DNA of 64,000 nt from Dryas octopetala (Eukaryota; Streptophyta; Magnoliopsida; Rosales; Rosaceae): positions 26,549,923-26,613,922 of the forward strand of contig OY992834.1 of the NCBI GenBank assembly GCA_963921425.1, given 5' to 3'. Positions 10,201 through 23,213 of the stretch are shown piece after piece; positions within the stretch are counted from its first letter, which is position 1, and each line of letters begins with the position of its first letter. The position numbers and the translations under genes were made by a program. Below the pieces are notes generated by a model. That model did not search any database. It was not told the origin of the DNA and worked only from the letters and a program-made list of their open reading frames with translations.

Positions 10201-13200
10201 GAAACATACACAGTGTCACAGCTGTGGGTCAAAAGTCCCAGGAAATGGTTTAAGTGTAAGGTAATAATTGTTAATATTTTCCGCTGTGAATTATATTATC
10301 TTTTGTCAATGGAGATGTTAAGATGATTGTTATTCTACGCAGATGCTAAGGTGATTGTTCATTTACTTCATTGAATTTTTTTTTTTTTTTTTGGGAAGGA
10401 AACTTTATTAACACAAACTCAAAATTACATACAGTGGACAAGGAATCCACTCATATAGTACAAATCACATCAAAACCAGCACTAATACCATACTCAACAT
10501 TACAAACAGCTAACTAATCTTCCAATCCCGAAAAATGGATAAAAGACTCGCACTCCTAAAAGCAACTGAAACAGATGCCCAGAAAGAGGACCAAAAACCA
10601 CCGTATCCCACAATGAAAGCCATTGTGAGACCTCATTTAAGTTTCATGATGTTTTGCATTTTTGGTACTTTTAATACCTAAAAGCCATCCAATGCATGTT
10701 TTCATACCTCTATGCATGCTTTGCAATGAGTTTGGGCATGTGTAAGATGCTTGTTATGCATTTAGATTTGTTTTTCTTTATTTATCCTCCCTCCATTAAT
10801 AACTTTTACCTAAACTGGTCATCCAAATTCTTGGTCAACCGAAAACCAGCAAGTGAAAACACTTTAAGGATATACTTTCTTTTACTTGTTTCTTTTTTCT
10901 TATAATATAGAAAGTTAAATTATATATGTCCATGGAAATGTTCTCTTGCCAGTCCTGCGAATCTAAATCCTTCATTAGGTTGACTCAATGTGTGGTCCAA
11001 ATTCATGTTTGGAAAGAGAACATTACCCTATACATATCTATGACCTTATGAGTTAACTCACCGTTTACTTGTTACATTGACAGGTGGTTTCTGGGATACA
11101 CTTGCTGTGATGCATGTGGAAGATTATTTGTAAAGGGGAATTATTGCCCTGTTTGCTTGAAGGTATTAATTATTTTGCAAGGACTGGTTTTTCTGAGATG
11201 CTTTTGTTTATTGACTTGCATATTTTTGTTACATATGATATATCAGCTCTATCTGTCTGTCTGTCTCTTTCTCTCTCTCTGAAATGATAATCCCTATGTA
11301 CACATCAGTCCTCAGACACAGGCACACAAAGAAAGGAGGGAGGTTGGGGAAGAAAAAACTCTTGACCATATCTGTTCAATTTTGTAGGTTTATAGAGATT
11401 CAGAATCAACACCGATGGTTTGCTGTGATATTTGCCAGCGCTGGGTGCATTGCCATTGTGATGGAATCAGGTTCATTATTTTATAGACCCAGAATAATTT
11501 TGCTGCATTATCCTGCCTTTAATTTTGCGGTTTCCAAAGGAATTTTTTTAATCAAAAGGGCGGGTTTTATTATCTAATTATGGCTGGCAATATGATTGTT
11601 TGTGTGATAGAACATTTCTCTACTAATAAATAGAACTTGTTATTTAGCCAAGAGTGATGGAACATATACTGTGGTCCTTTTTTATCTTATAAATTAAATG
11701 TGTTTCAGTAGCGTTTAGGGTCTGGCTAGCAGGTCCATTCATCCAATAATCCTCCATCCAAGTATAGTGAATCCTCCTTTCCTCTTAAGCCTCCCTGTAT
11801 AATGCAACACTACTTTTACATATGATTGAGGCGAATTCATTATCCACAGCTAATACTTCGCTTTATTTAGTAAAATTACGTTTCTTCTAAAATAAATAAT
11901 TCAACACTATTTTTTACTTTAAAATCAGTAGTGCTAGATATACCACATTTTTATACCATAATTTCATACCACCTTATGTGGCAACTTACATGGCATTCAT
12001 ACATTGGATACTAAAAAATAAAAATAAAAACCCAAAAAGAAAAAGAAAAACTTTGTCCAATAAAGTAATGACACGTGAGATGGTATAAGAATGTGGTATA
12101 AGAAATGTGGTAAGAATAGCATTATTCTTTTAAAATAGATGAATTATTTTCTCATTTCAATCTGAGATTGCTTATTTCCAAAAGGACGAATTTATTTTTT
12201 CAGTGATGAGAAATATCGACAGTTTCAATTAGATGGAAATCTCCAGTACAAATGTGCCACATGTCGTGGAGAGTGCTATCAGGTTTGCTAAATTAATATG
12301 TGGTTTACACCCTCCTTCTGCTCTAAAGATTTTTTAATCAATATTTTGTTGTGTTTTAGAAAAAAATTGATCTTCATATTTGGTTTGATCATTTCTTAAT
12401 TTTGAATTTATTTTCCAGGTCAAGAATCATGAGGATGCTGTGAAAGAGCTTTGGAGGAGAAAAGACAAAGCTGATCGAGATCTAATTTCTAGCTTGAGGG
12501 CTGCCGCTGGGTTGCCTACTCAAGAAGAAATATTTTCTATTTCACCCTATTCTGATGATGAAGAAAATGGCCCTCAATTATTAAAGAATGAATTTGGGCG
12601 TCCCTTAAAATTATCTCTCAAAGGTTTAGTTGATAAGTCACCAAAAAAGACGAAGGACAGTGGAAAAAAATCTTTTAATAAAATGTCTTCTAAGAAGAAG
12701 GAATACCAGGAATTCTCAATCAGTAAAACTGAAGCAAATCAGAGTTTTGGAGGACATGATGATCCCCAGTCTTTTGGTTCCAGCTTGGGCTATGACAAGA
12801 ATGATGAGATGCAGTCCTACAAAATTGCAGAACTAGATGCATATTCTTCTCCTGTTGCTGGAAGTCTGAGTCACACTGAAGAGATTTGCTCTGTCAACGA
12901 GCCAGGGGTCTTGAAGCACAAGTTTGTTGATGAGGTGATGGTAAGTGATGATGATAGGACTTCCAAAGCTGTTCGTATCAAGGGTAAGTCTCATGGTCCG
13001 GATAGCGGAGAGGATACTGGGAAGCATGCTGGCAAGTCAAAGCTTGTGAAAGGGAAAAAGTTAGTGATAAATTTTGGTGCGAGAAAGATAAATATAACTA
13101 AATCTCCAAGGTCTGATGCTTCAACCTGTCAAAGAGAACAAGATTTGGTGGCCTCCAACGGTATGTCATCCATATGGCGTTCTACTTGGCTATACTGTTT

Positions 13201-15517
13201 TTACTTTTAGCATTGTCATCAGAAAAGAGTTAAAAAACTACAAACTTAATTTGTTTTTGCCTGAGTTTGAGAGGAATACCAATGAATGACCCCCAAATTT
13301 ATCTCTAAAATGATAAAATCTTCCCGATGCTGTACTTGTCATATCTTTCATTCAGTGTTTAAAAGGTAGGGTGGGTCATCATTTTGGGTTTTTTTGAACC
13401 CAGACACTGATTAGGGGTTGGAAGGTATGTATTTCCACCCTGTTCCCGACATCCCGGAAATTTGTCAGTGAGATGTTGGAAATTTGAGGTGGAAAGCCTC
13501 ATTTCCCTGATAGACTTCTGAAAACCCACCGAAATTTTGGTGTTGACATTGACTGTCTGTCATTCTTTTAGGTATTTTCTTAAATTTATAGCTGTTGGAA
13601 CAGAGTCCCAACGACATTGTACTCCAGCAATAATATTCTCTCTTCTCAACTGCAATATTTTTTTGGAATAGAGATAGTATCACTTGATCTTGAGGGCCAA
13701 AAATCAATGATAGAATGAGTTGCTTAATGTGCAAATGTGTTATTTAACTTTGACATTGTTTTTGTAGAGACCAATATTATCCAGTTTCAGTAAAGGGAAA
13801 AATCAGATACTACTTTAGCTTTCTCTCTTTATGACTTGTGTTTCTATTCATGGGCAGGCGGTGAAGATGCAAGCCAGTTTAGAACAACTGTTATGGTGGA
13901 TAGACATGATGGTTCTCCTAATTTTGGTGATGCTAAAGGTATTAGGATTGCAATTCATTTATGTACTGGAAAAATTTTGTCCCTCTCTTTTTCATTGATT
14001 AATATTTTGGTTGAATTTGATATATCTGTATTATGTAATTGTGATCTTCATTGTGGTCTGCAATTTGCATTTAAAATTGATCATTCTGGCCATTTGAAAG
14101 GTTCAAAGGTAGCAGCAAGAGAAGGAAATTTTATAAAGTTGGGAAAAGTTAGGTCAGGAGCTTCTGATCATAACCCCAAATTTGTGAGAGGGGATAGGGC
14201 TGATGGAAATGAAGCCATTTCTCTTGAGCAGATACATGTTTCATCTGGAAAAAGCACTGAAGGAGGCATGACAACACTTGAGCCTGTCAGTCAAGTCCCC
14301 ACTTTGAGAACGGACAGGGTATATTCACGGAAACAATCAGGAAGCAGGTCTGATGTATATACTGGGAGCAATGTTGATCATGGTCAGACACCTACTTTAC
14401 AGTCTTCATCAAAAGATCCTAAACCTTTGTTGAAGTTTAAGCTTAAGAAACCTAATCCCGAAAACCAGAATTCTTCTAGTCATGAGGAAGAAAAGAGTTC
14501 TGTGAAAGGCCAACGATCAAAAAGAAAGAGACCATCACCGTTTATGGATAAAACATCATTTAGTGAAAATGATGATAGGACACAATTGGTTCAAGATAAT
14601 CTAATGGATGTAGATGCTAATTGGATATTGAAAAAGTTGGGTAAAGATGCAATCGGAAAGCGAGTTGAAGTTCAGCAGCTATCTGACAATTCATGGTGAG
14701 TTTTGCATCGCTCAGTATCCCTACATCGATATATTCTCTGCCAAGTGTTATTTATTCAATTTCTCTTTCGATGGTGCATATGCAGTTCTATCCTTGAAAG
14801 AGTATTTGATCAATCACAATTTAGAAGGATAATGTCTAGTCATGTTTTGTCATTTCCCTGACTCACCTTGTAATTTCAAGAAACCAGACTCAAAATAAGA
14901 ATTGAAACATCAATGCCTGCATATTGGGTTACAATCTATACAAATATACAAAATGATGCCTTGAGTAGTGGTGTCAACAGTAACTCATCACTATGTAATG
15001 TAGCATCCACATGGCTTTGAATTGTCCATAACCGCCTATAGATATGTATATATTTCTTTTTAATTTTTTTTAAGGAAAGTAGGGGAGTGATTGTACATGC
15101 GAGCTTGTGTAAGAGAGCTAGTTTCTACAAATAAAAAAAGTTGAAGTCTTTACCAAATAATAATTAAAACAAAAACGGTAGAGAAGGTTGAATGGTTCAT
15201 ATTGTAAATGTCATGGGAAGAGAATATGATGAATGTCTTTCATGCATCATTTTTTTTTTCTGTCAAATGTCCCTTTTCCATGAAAATGTGTTTGACAATG
15301 CTAACTTATTTTGATGGGAGAATTTTAGGTGCATTCAATATGTGTTGATTTCTTGCTTTCCCCCCTTTTATCCAGGCATAAGGGAGTGGTTACCGATGTT
15401 ATTGAAGGCACATCAACATTATCTGTTACTGTAGATGATGGCAGAGTAAAATCTCTGGAACTTGGGAAGCAAGGGGTTCGATTTGTATCCCAAAAGCAGA
15501 AGAGGTCAAGAACATGA
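7259..15517 (+). CDS. Multi-PHD-finger chromatin protein (13 exons)
   Basis: Predicted nuclear histone-reading or transcription-regulating protein of the plant PHD-finger family typified by Arabidopsis At3g08020. Exons, all GT-AG: 7259-7290, 7401-7755, 9028-9205, 9281-9330, 9999-10091, 10172-10260, 11084-11162, 11388-11470, 12204-12282, 12419-13160, 13858-13938, 14101-14695, 15376-15517. Phases join without a stop and give 865 residues. The start is ATG 7259 (MAFHVACPITC), whose last codon is split across intron 1 into RRICYCSLGF. A Cys/His-rich block runs from residue 149 (CRICFC) to about 346: a RING-like segment, a PHD finger over exons 4-5 (CPLCRICEVC to CDGAYHCYC), a Cys-rich exon 6-7 zinc region, and a second PHD (CCDICQRWVHCHCDG). 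A long basic, low-complexity linker with RSKRKRP follows, then a C-terminal Tudor-like segment (GKRVEVQQLSDNSW and exon 13). The exon 12 acceptor is the least certain. Confidence 0.9.
8875..8895. repeat. 21-nt poly-G run in intron 2
   Basis: Twenty-one consecutive G on the sense strand of the PHD gene, 133 bp before exon 3. Such a run is G-quadruplex-prone and is complementary to the poly-C run of the leader. Confidence 0.9.
10385..10640 (-). mobile_element. Probable LINE/SINE 3' tail in intron 6
   Basis: A T-rich run is followed by gggaaggaaactttattaac, which resembles on the minus strand the 3' end of a non-LTR element (aataaagtttcc then poly-A). A similar tail ends the clearer LINE fragment at 49408. 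No coding motif is visible, so the class is tentative. Confidence 0.35.
11932..12122. mobile_element. MITE in intron 8, copy 1 of a family
   Basis: Imperfect terminal inverted repeats: the left end tgctagatataccacattt faces the right end aaatgtggtaagaatagca. The interior (gacactaaaaa-type segment, gtccaataaagtaatgacac) recurs at 36695-36881. The target duplication is not clear. Confidence 0.65.
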
Positions 15518-16599
15518 AGGCAGTACAATCTCTTCATTCATCTGGAGACTTTCCTCCACATTAAGTTGGATATGTAGTTCTCCATTTTCAAAGGCCTGAA
15601 GATTCATGTTGTTTTAAGGCCTGAAGGTTCATGTTGTAGCATATCTTTCTGGTTCCTTGTGTTTTTGCTCATTCTTCAGTCTTCACAGACGAGTTGTTAG
15701 TGGGGCTCTTCAGTTTTCCTTGAAGAATTTACTCTGTCCAACTCGGGTTTACTTACAAGGCAGGCTTTTCTCTCGACAACTACCTCATTCTCTGCCAGTA
15801 TATGAATAGGTCTCTGACGAATAGGCCTATGAGACTTGATATTTCTGAATTTGCTGTAACAGAATTGGAACGACCAGCCCGAAATCATTGGGGTGCTGTT
15901 TTCATGTCAGGCTGCATTACCCATATTTATAAATTAGTTGAATTGATTTTGATTTTGTTCAAGTCGCTGAAGTTATCTTACTCTAACCTAAGGTTTGAAA
16001 AAGAAAATATAACTTTTGACTTTTGGGTCTTGCACACAGATGAGTCCTGAAAGTGCCACTTCCGAAACCAAAAACCGTGAATGCAGAGCTTATGAACGGT
16101 GGTGCCTCTTGCATCATGCTAGTCTCATAGGCGCTATTGGCACTCCCAAAGTACCATTTCGTACTCTGTCTTTTTTTCTTCTTTTATAATTTCCTTTTAC
16201 CATCTCAATTGCCAAAACTCTTTCTGAAAGACGGACGGTTTACTCATGTTGTTGAATGAGATTCGTAGCTATGTTTCTGAGTCTGTTTCCTCCACCCCCA
16301 GGAGCATTGCCAGGGAATTGGAACAATCCAAGGAGGTAGTTATTTAACACTGCCAACCAGAAAAAGGGTTCATATATTAAATATGCCTTAAGGTTGGAAC
16401 CGATTCTTTTTTACCTAAAGTTTAGTTTCCTAGAACCCAGTAGGGTTGCATACTTGTTTCCAAGAAAGTCCGGCTCCTTTCATATTGGTGCTCTAGCCGT
16501 TTTCAAAGGAAAGAACCAAGTTTCTTGTGTTTTTCTCTATAAGAGGAAGACAACTTCAAAGGATGGTTTACTAGAAATGTAGGGAACTCCTAGGTACCT
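15518..16599. other. 3' flank of the PHD gene
   Basis: Begins with the 3' untranslated region. A short duplicated phrase, aggcctgaag-ttcatgttgt, occurs at about 15591 and 15618. No canonical AATAAA is close enough to fix the polyadenylation site. The remainder has no recognisable gene; some of it may already be LINE-derived. Confidence 0.5.
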
Positions 16600-16930
16600 T
16601 GTCGGTAGTTTCTCTCTAACTCATAGGTATTGGCAAAGAATACCTTACTTTGATCTGAGTTTGCTTTCTGCAATCTTGGTGAATAGAGCAAGAACTGTTT
16701 TAATTTTCCTGACAGAAGTTACATCAGCAGCAACACCAAGTCATTAGCAAAACACAGATGGGAGGGTTTCACTTTCACATCTCATGTGAAATTTAAAGTT
16801 ATTGCAGTTGTTTGATTCCTCACTTTGTAAAAGCCTGCAAAGAGGTAAGGTGATGAAGGGTCACCTTGCCATAAATAAGCCTCTTTCCCCTTAAAATATC
16901 TAACCACTGAGCCATTTATGCTGAAAACTT
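16600..16930 (-). pseudogene. LINE reverse-transcriptase relic
   Basis: Read on the minus strand, short stretches match the non-LTR RT core in the right order. Near 16920 is NGS-x-x-x-YFKGKRGL, like the NGS..G.F....GLRQGD block. About 150 bp further is HLCFANDL, the degenerate F-A-D-D catalytic motif with the first Asp changed to Asn. Stops and frameshifts separate them, so this is a decayed fragment without function. Confidence 0.55.
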
Positions 16931-16972
16931 TTGACTGGCTATGAATTTTTCTGGTTCAGTGAATAAATTAAG

Positions 16973-17240
16973 AGCTTGTTTGGCGGTGCTTTTAGAAGGC
17001 TTAAAAACGTTTTCAAATAATCAAAAACATTTTTGCTTATGTTTGGCAAAAAAAAAAAAAAAAAAAAAAAAGCTTTTTTGGGTTTTAAAAACACTTGGAA
17101 GCGCTTCATTAGGAAACGCTTCTAAGTATATTAACAAGCACTTAATTTTTTTTCCAAAAAATCTATAAATTTCTAACAAAAGCGCTTATAGTGAAAACGC
17201 TATTGAGCAAAAACGCTTTTTACATAAACATTCCCAATCA
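16973..17240. mobile_element. hAT-like MITE
   Basis: The left end gagcttgtttggcgg and the right end (complement gggcttgattggg) form short imperfect TIRs of the GGGCTTGTTTGG type common in plant hAT elements. The interior has repeated complementary words (aaaagcgctt, aaaacgctat, gaagcgcttc) and a 23-nt A run. No clean 8-bp target duplication was seen. Confidence 0.5.
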
Positions 17241-18216
17241 AGCCCTAAGTTGGAACTCCAATTGCAGCTATATATGAAAATGAACTCCTAGCTTTTTGAG
17301 TTGTAGGCTTTGATGTTTTATTGCACATCTAGCAGGTCCTGAGTTTCTGTGATAACATTTGAAAAGCTCTTGAGCTAATAGCATTCTGTGTCGGTCTTCC
17401 TGCCTTGAACAATGCAATATGATTTAAGCTATGCGTACCCACTGGAACGGATGTTATTGTGGTTTAATATAGCGAATACTGATTGAAATGGTCCTGATGA
17501 AGGAATTGTATCCTTCAATTATGCTTTACATATATCCGTTCTTTTCTTAAACAAAAAAAGAAAAGGTTAATTATGATGTCTAAATTGTGGGTTTTAAGTT
17601 CTGTGTTGCCCTTTGGTCTGGTTGCTAAGAAAAAATGAGGTAGAGAATAATTAATAGGACTTGAATTTTGATTTATGTTGTTGTAGTGTAGGCTTTGTTG
17701 AGAGGGCGTGTATTGGATTCAGACAAATTTGAGAAAATAAAAGGTTATTGTGGTGAATATTCTTATTCATCCGTCTCAAAAAAAAAAAAAAAAAAAGGAA
17801 AGAAATTTCTTTGAGATTTTGGTTTTAAGTTTCTTGAATATGGTGATGTCGCGCATTATAAAACCCCCAAAATCGCTACTGATTCTCCTCACAAATAGCC
17901 AAATCAAACAAAATAAGAAACAAACCCTAAGATTTCTTTAAAGCCCTAGTGAGAATCGCAGGTTTTTTTCTCTGACTACCATTGACTACTATTTGGAAGC
18001 TAAATTAATGATGCCCTTGAAAATGTGTTGCACGTAGTCACTTTTGGACGGAAACTCAAATAGGGTCATATTAGTATATATCAAACCTAAAGTTGAGGGA
18101 GTAGATTGGTACACTCTAAAGTTCATATTCTTAACTAGCACACGAAGTAAAGTTCAAGTCATTTTTTTAAATTTTTTCCCTTCTGACAATTATGTGGGTC
18201 ACCTACCCAGCAGAGA
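17241..18216. other. Intergenic, nothing recognised
   Basis: Unique AT-rich sequence with poly-A runs (for example 17779-17796). I see no exon structure, RNA gene or transposon terminus. Confidence 0.5.
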
Positions 18217-18426
18217 ATCAAAAGGCTATTATTAACCATTGGATTGTATAGTAGGCGATGTGATAGCCTATTATTTGGACCAAAATGCAAGTAAAACCCA
18301 GCACTCATAATCTCTGCAGGGATCAAAAGGCTATTATTAACCATTGGATTGTATAGTAGGCGATGTGATAGCCTATTATTTAGACCAAAATGCAAGTAAA
18401 ACCCAGCACTCATAATCCCTGCAGAG
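18217..18426. repeat. Tandem duplication, 105-bp period, 2 copies
   Basis: atcaaaaggctattatta begins at 18217 and again at 18322; the copies differ at only about two or three positions. The minus-strand open frame spanning both (18159-18467) simply repeats the translated unit and is not a supported gene. Confidence 0.9.
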
Positions 18427-20101
18427 CATCTGCATTCCTTAGAAGACCTACCAGCTGAGCTCACCACCCTGTCATAATTAATTAGTCACGAAACCTTAGA
18501 ATAAAAACTTTAGTACTACCATGCAAGTATTTGGGATTGAGTAATTGTTGTTTTCTATTGCAGTTTCCTTCATTGTTAACATTGCACAAAATCAAAATGA
18601 AAGAAAGAGTGTAATCTGTCCTATATGCATAAGATACCCGGCCTGTTTGAAACCCAGTTACTGTTATCAAATTGTATGTGTCTTTGTTTGTCATTACTCT
18701 GTTTTTAAATTGCTTTGGCTAATAGTTTTTTCAATTCTGTTTTGAATCAAATTCTGAGTAATTTGTTTTGTGGTACCCAACTCGAATTGGGGAACAAACT
18801 TTCATTTTGCATTTGTAGAATCAATTGGACCCTCCTCTATCTGTATGAGTTGTTATATCGGAGTTTATATCAGATGAATATGTCTCTTGGAGTCTTGGGT
18901 CTTAAATAGCATTTAAATGGATCAATGTGATATTCAATTGCATTGTATTTTCAAAGCATTGTAGCTTTGATTTTCTGTTTTCTGGTTGCTTTGTATTCAT
19001 CACAAGCTCAATTTTTGCAGGTTGTAAAATTGGGAAAAATTCAAAAAACGGGATTTTGTCAGATTTTGGGTAGAATACCCCTCATTTTATGTACCTAGTT
19101 GAAAATGAGAATGTTTTAATTTTCTGTAAAAAGAAGAAAAAAGGAAAGTAGAGTTTTTATATTGAGGTTCATCACTTTGTTAATTTGCTTCTACAGAATT
19201 AATTTATGTTTTCTTTTTAATGCAGATGAGGGAGGGCATACATAAAAGAAGATTAAATTCTCTCTAAATAGGATGATGGATAATTGTAGGTGTCATTCAA
19301 ACACTTAAAATTGGATTACTACCAAAAAAAACTCTTCAGTTGAGTCCAGGTGTACACTCTCTCTCTCTACAACTGCATTCTTTATTTTGTAGATATTAAT
19401 TGTTCCTCATGCACCGACCTTGTTGCTTCAAAAACCAGTGGAAGCTGTTACAATGGTATGCATGGGTGCATAGGATCAACCTCAAAGTTTATTAGGACCG
19501 TTTATCACAGTGGGCAGTGACAGATCCAACCACTAGGAAATGAGTAATTTGGCAATTGGGCCAGGATTCTAAAGTCATTTCCAACTTCCAAGTCCCCTGC
19601 CCATTTTGTCTTCTGTTTCTTCTGTCAGAAAACCTAGTTGCTGCCAAAAATCTTTGGAGGTTGCTAGACCTTGCTGTGGTCATTTTTGCTCGGAAGCTCA
19701 GACATACTTCCAATCTCATTCCATACTCATCTTGCCCAATCAACTCCTAATTCATTTCCTCCAGATAGGGGTGACAATTTGTACTAGTGGATCACGTACG
19801 TTGGAAAAGTTGACTATAAAGTATAAACCTATAAGTGATCCATGATTATAGGATTATTTGATTATCTTTGGTTATGTTATTTTAAAATGAATTAGTCTTG
19901 AAATTATGTAATTAGGCTTAGATAATGAAATTGGATTATTTTCTTAGTTAAACATTGTATCTTTACTATAAATTGCTCCAAGATGCAAAAGAATAATATG
20001 GCTTAGAATTTTTTTTTTGTCGATGTTTGTGTTGTGTCATTTTGTGTTCGTGTTGAATATTAGTTGATTATAATCCTATTCGTTTAATTAATTGTATCAA
20101 A
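18427..20101. other. Intergenic, nothing recognised
   Basis: Both strands were scanned for exon-like runs with splice signals and for transposon ends; none was convincing. The short frames at 19492-19845 lack domain-like content. Confidence 0.45.
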
Positions 20102-21002
20102 ATTTACTACAACAAATACCCCCCTTATATATATATATATCAGTGAATACCTGATGTCTTTTCATGTTTTCGGGCGATGTCTAGGCAGGTGATATCTAAT
20201 GTACCTACTTAAGATATCAGTTTTATACTGATATCTATAATGAGGTTATATATCTTTTTTCTTTAAATTCTGATGTCCAATGGGTCCTTTAGATATCAAT
20301 TCTCCAATTTTCTGGTGAATTAATATTCTGAAACTGATATTAAAGATAGGAAACACATTGTTAATTACTATGAAAATTATCTAAATTCTGATTTAGACAT
20401 CGATTCTCTTATATTTATCGATATGGTAAACCCATTAAATGTATTTTTTTATGCTTTCTATTTCGTATTTTATGTGTTTTTTGATATATAAACTACCTTA
20501 GATATCATTTTATGCTCCCAGAACTGTTCTACATGCTATGTTACATATTGAGTTTTTTTCTATAAATAGATGTTTGAATGTATTTAAAACATCTGTATTT
20601 GATGTATAACTGATATAAAAGACATTGTTTGACATTAGGTTTTTTATATTTATTGATATTGTAATGTTACTATGATATTGGTTGTTGTTGGTAAACTGAT
20701 GTGCATGCTGTTTTATATTTCTGTGTTTTAACATAAACTGTTATGAAATTTATAATATAATATCACTATTATTATCCAATTTGTACTACAATCCTGATAT
20801 AAAAGATATAAATTGACATTCAAGCCTGAAATTGGTGCAATCTCAATCCATTCCATTACCATTAATTCCAACATCCAATACAAGTATTTCAAGACCTTCC
20901 GAAAAAGAACTCATATGTACAAATAAAGAACTCACATAGAAGGCTCTATCTTCTATACAACCTTTTATAACTAAAAGAAAACATAGAACATGTCAGACCT
21001 TT

Positions 21003-21784
21003 ATCAGATCCAGCTGCCTCTCAACAAGTTCTTGGTCATCTGGGGTTGTAAACCTTCCAGAGTCCAGACCATGTAAAGACAGTTGAAACACTATGTAATA
21101 TGTAAGAGTAGAAGGAATTCAAAGATGATGCAACTTGGGGGAAGGGATTAAGGAAAAAACAGTGAAATCAGAAAGGGGTGAATGTTAACAAGTATAATAT
21201 TTCCATATACAGGACAAGTATATGTGTGTGCGCGCAGACACAAAACAGCACAATAGTCTACAAGTATAACATTGCAAAAAAAAAAAAAAAAAGGAAACTT
21301 ACTACTTCGACTTGTATTGCTTGCATATTATCAGGCCCCGTTCCTTGGACACGAAATAATGCAACACCATCTTCTTGATATGTCTCATTTGGAACTTCTT
21401 TCTCCGCAACATAATTTTTGTATCCATCACTTAGACCACCTTGATAGATTTCATAGTCTATTTTTTGGTCATTTGAAAACATGCAATTATGTATAAATGT
21501 TAAATAAAGAAAGTTTGTTTCTTAATTTTTTTTTTCCAATTTTTTTTATGCTATCTGAGAATCCACAAACCTTCAGAACAATTATGCTTTGGAAGATTGA
21601 ATAGAACTGAATTGGTTCATTTCCTTTGTAGATACGAGCCTAGAAGTTTAAAAGGAAATAAGGACAATTAATTACATCAGGGTAACTATAGCATTTACAG
21701 TCGAAGGAAAACTACCTGGGCAGGCAGAAACTTCAATGACTCAGCCATCTTGGTTGCTAGTGAAATAGCTGACGCTCTTTCTTC
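21003..21784 (-). pseudogene. Captured villin (actin-bundling protein) fragment
   Basis: Four collinear exons from the gelsolin-repeat region of a plant villin. They are 21784-21716 (RASAISLATKMAESLKFLPA), 21639-21571 (ARIYKGNEPIQFYSIFQS), 21440-21303 (GGLSDGYKNYVAEKE to DNMQAIQVE) and about 21134-21003 (VASSLN, VFTWSG, DDQELVERQLDLIK). The first two keep exact GT-AG borders; the third acceptor has lost a base, and the fourth exon carries a frameshift just after FTWSG. The piece lacks the rest of villin, including the headpiece. It lies inside the CACTA-like element, downstream in transcription of the tRNA-synthetase fragment. Confidence 0.8.
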
Positions 21785-22136
21785 CTATTTTAAGTAGTAA
21801 TTCCTAGTTAGAAAGCCTTCCATCAGCGGTGCAATCTAGATGCATTTATATGAGCTCTATGCATGAACAAACGTACAACTCTCTTATCTCTTGTAAATAT
21901 GTCACATTTAGCATGGAAAAATGAGGGAGGAAAAAGACTTCAGTAACTTGCTGAAAGTTATTTTAGTTGAGTTGATGTCGTATAAGCACGATGTGCATCA
22001 AGGCAGTAATTTAAGGTAATTTGAAACAGTTTACAGTCACATTTTAAGGACATGTCCCAACACCAATCACATTTCCAGCGAATGCTAAAGATTTAAAGTA
22101 ATCTGATTTCATGCATAGAGAGGGGGAGGGGACAAG

Positions 22137-22137
<1 letters not shown>

Positions 22138-22182
<45 letters not shown>
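22138..22182. repeat. (GA)n microsatellite
   Basis: About 44 bp of uninterrupted GA between the villin and tRNA-synthetase fragments inside the CACTA-like element. Confidence 0.95.
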
Positions 22183-22186
<4 letters not shown>

Positions 22187-22241
22187 TTCAGCCATCTGTG
22201 GTAGGTTTCAGGACCAATAATACATTACAAAAAATGCTAAC

Positions 22242-23213
22242 CTCTACTTTAGCAACAGGCTTCTCTTTTTTCTTTTTAGGAGCATTTTTATCATCTGCTG
22301 CAGTCCTTTCACCAAGTAATTCATGAAATTTTGCATAAATGGATTGCTGTCACATAAAAATGCATGGCAGACACAAATGCAGTAAGAAAATTATTTAGCA
22401 ATTACTTGATAACAAAAGAAAGAGTTCAAAGGTTTGACCAAAGAAAAAAGAAAAAGAAACATGTTCAAAGGTAGTAAAATAAGATCACCTTGACAATTTT
22501 TGGATCAGCCCATGGATGCCTCTTCCTAACATGTGCAAATAGATCACCCACTAGAGACAAAACAATAGAAGAAGAATATATACTAACAAAATGTCAGAAG
22601 AAAGTGTTGATTACAATGGAGTGACATGAATCAGACGACACAAACATAGATTGGTACGCAAGATCATAGGCAGTTCGAGAAGACTTTAGACTTTGTTGCA
22701 TTGGCATATATAAGATCATATATATTGGGTACTCTTCCTCTCCCTTTCAGGACCAAGGATAAGTATTCAAGCACATGCATGTGACATGCCCAATTTCATA
22801 GAACTTAAAAGTAATTATGATGCTTAAAAACCATATATGTGCCATAAAAGAATGCTTACAATTATGCTATCTACAGAAAGTTGCATTCTGGATATACATC
22901 ATATATTTTTCCCCTTAACATTGAATAACTTCCGAACCTAAGTGCGAAAACGCCTATGATAGCATAAAACAATAAAGTTCACAACAGATAGAGTATATAC
23001 TTGTTCTGTTTGCATGTTTTTCTATGATATATGTTTGCATGTTTTTCTATAAGACCGTAACATTTTTTTTCTATTGTGAGTATGTGTAATTAGTAATTCC
23101 TTAAGGGACTAACCATTCGTTCGATAGCGCTGCTCCAAAATTGCATTCTTATTTTCTTCGAAAACCTCATTAACAGTCTGTTTTATTTCTTCCGGCCTCT
23201 GAAACTTCAACAC
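22242..23213 (-). pseudogene. Captured glutaminyl-tRNA synthetase fragment
   Basis: Three consecutive exons match the N-terminal appended region of plant glutaminyl-tRNA synthetase: 23213-23114 (EIKQTVNEVFEENKNAILEQ), 22550-22489 (VGDLFAHVRKRHPWADPKIV) and 22346-22242 (HELLGERTAADDKN, then a Lys-rich KKKKEKP tract). All borders are GT-AG and the phases join without a stop over about 89 codons. The catalytic Rossmann domain (HIGH and KMSKS-type motifs) is absent. It therefore cannot charge tRNA. Identification rests on recalled family sequence and the strong WADPKIVK and LGERTAAD signatures. Confidence 0.8.

Noticed and set aside
13836..14100. Open frame running through intron 11 of the PHD gene
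   Set aside because: Exon 11 ends at a normal donor (13938) and the next exon starts at 14101 in phase; the intervening frame is a hydrophobic intron read-through.
18159..18467. 102-codon minus-strand frame over the 105-bp repeat
   Set aside because: The peptide is simply a repeat of the translated duplication.
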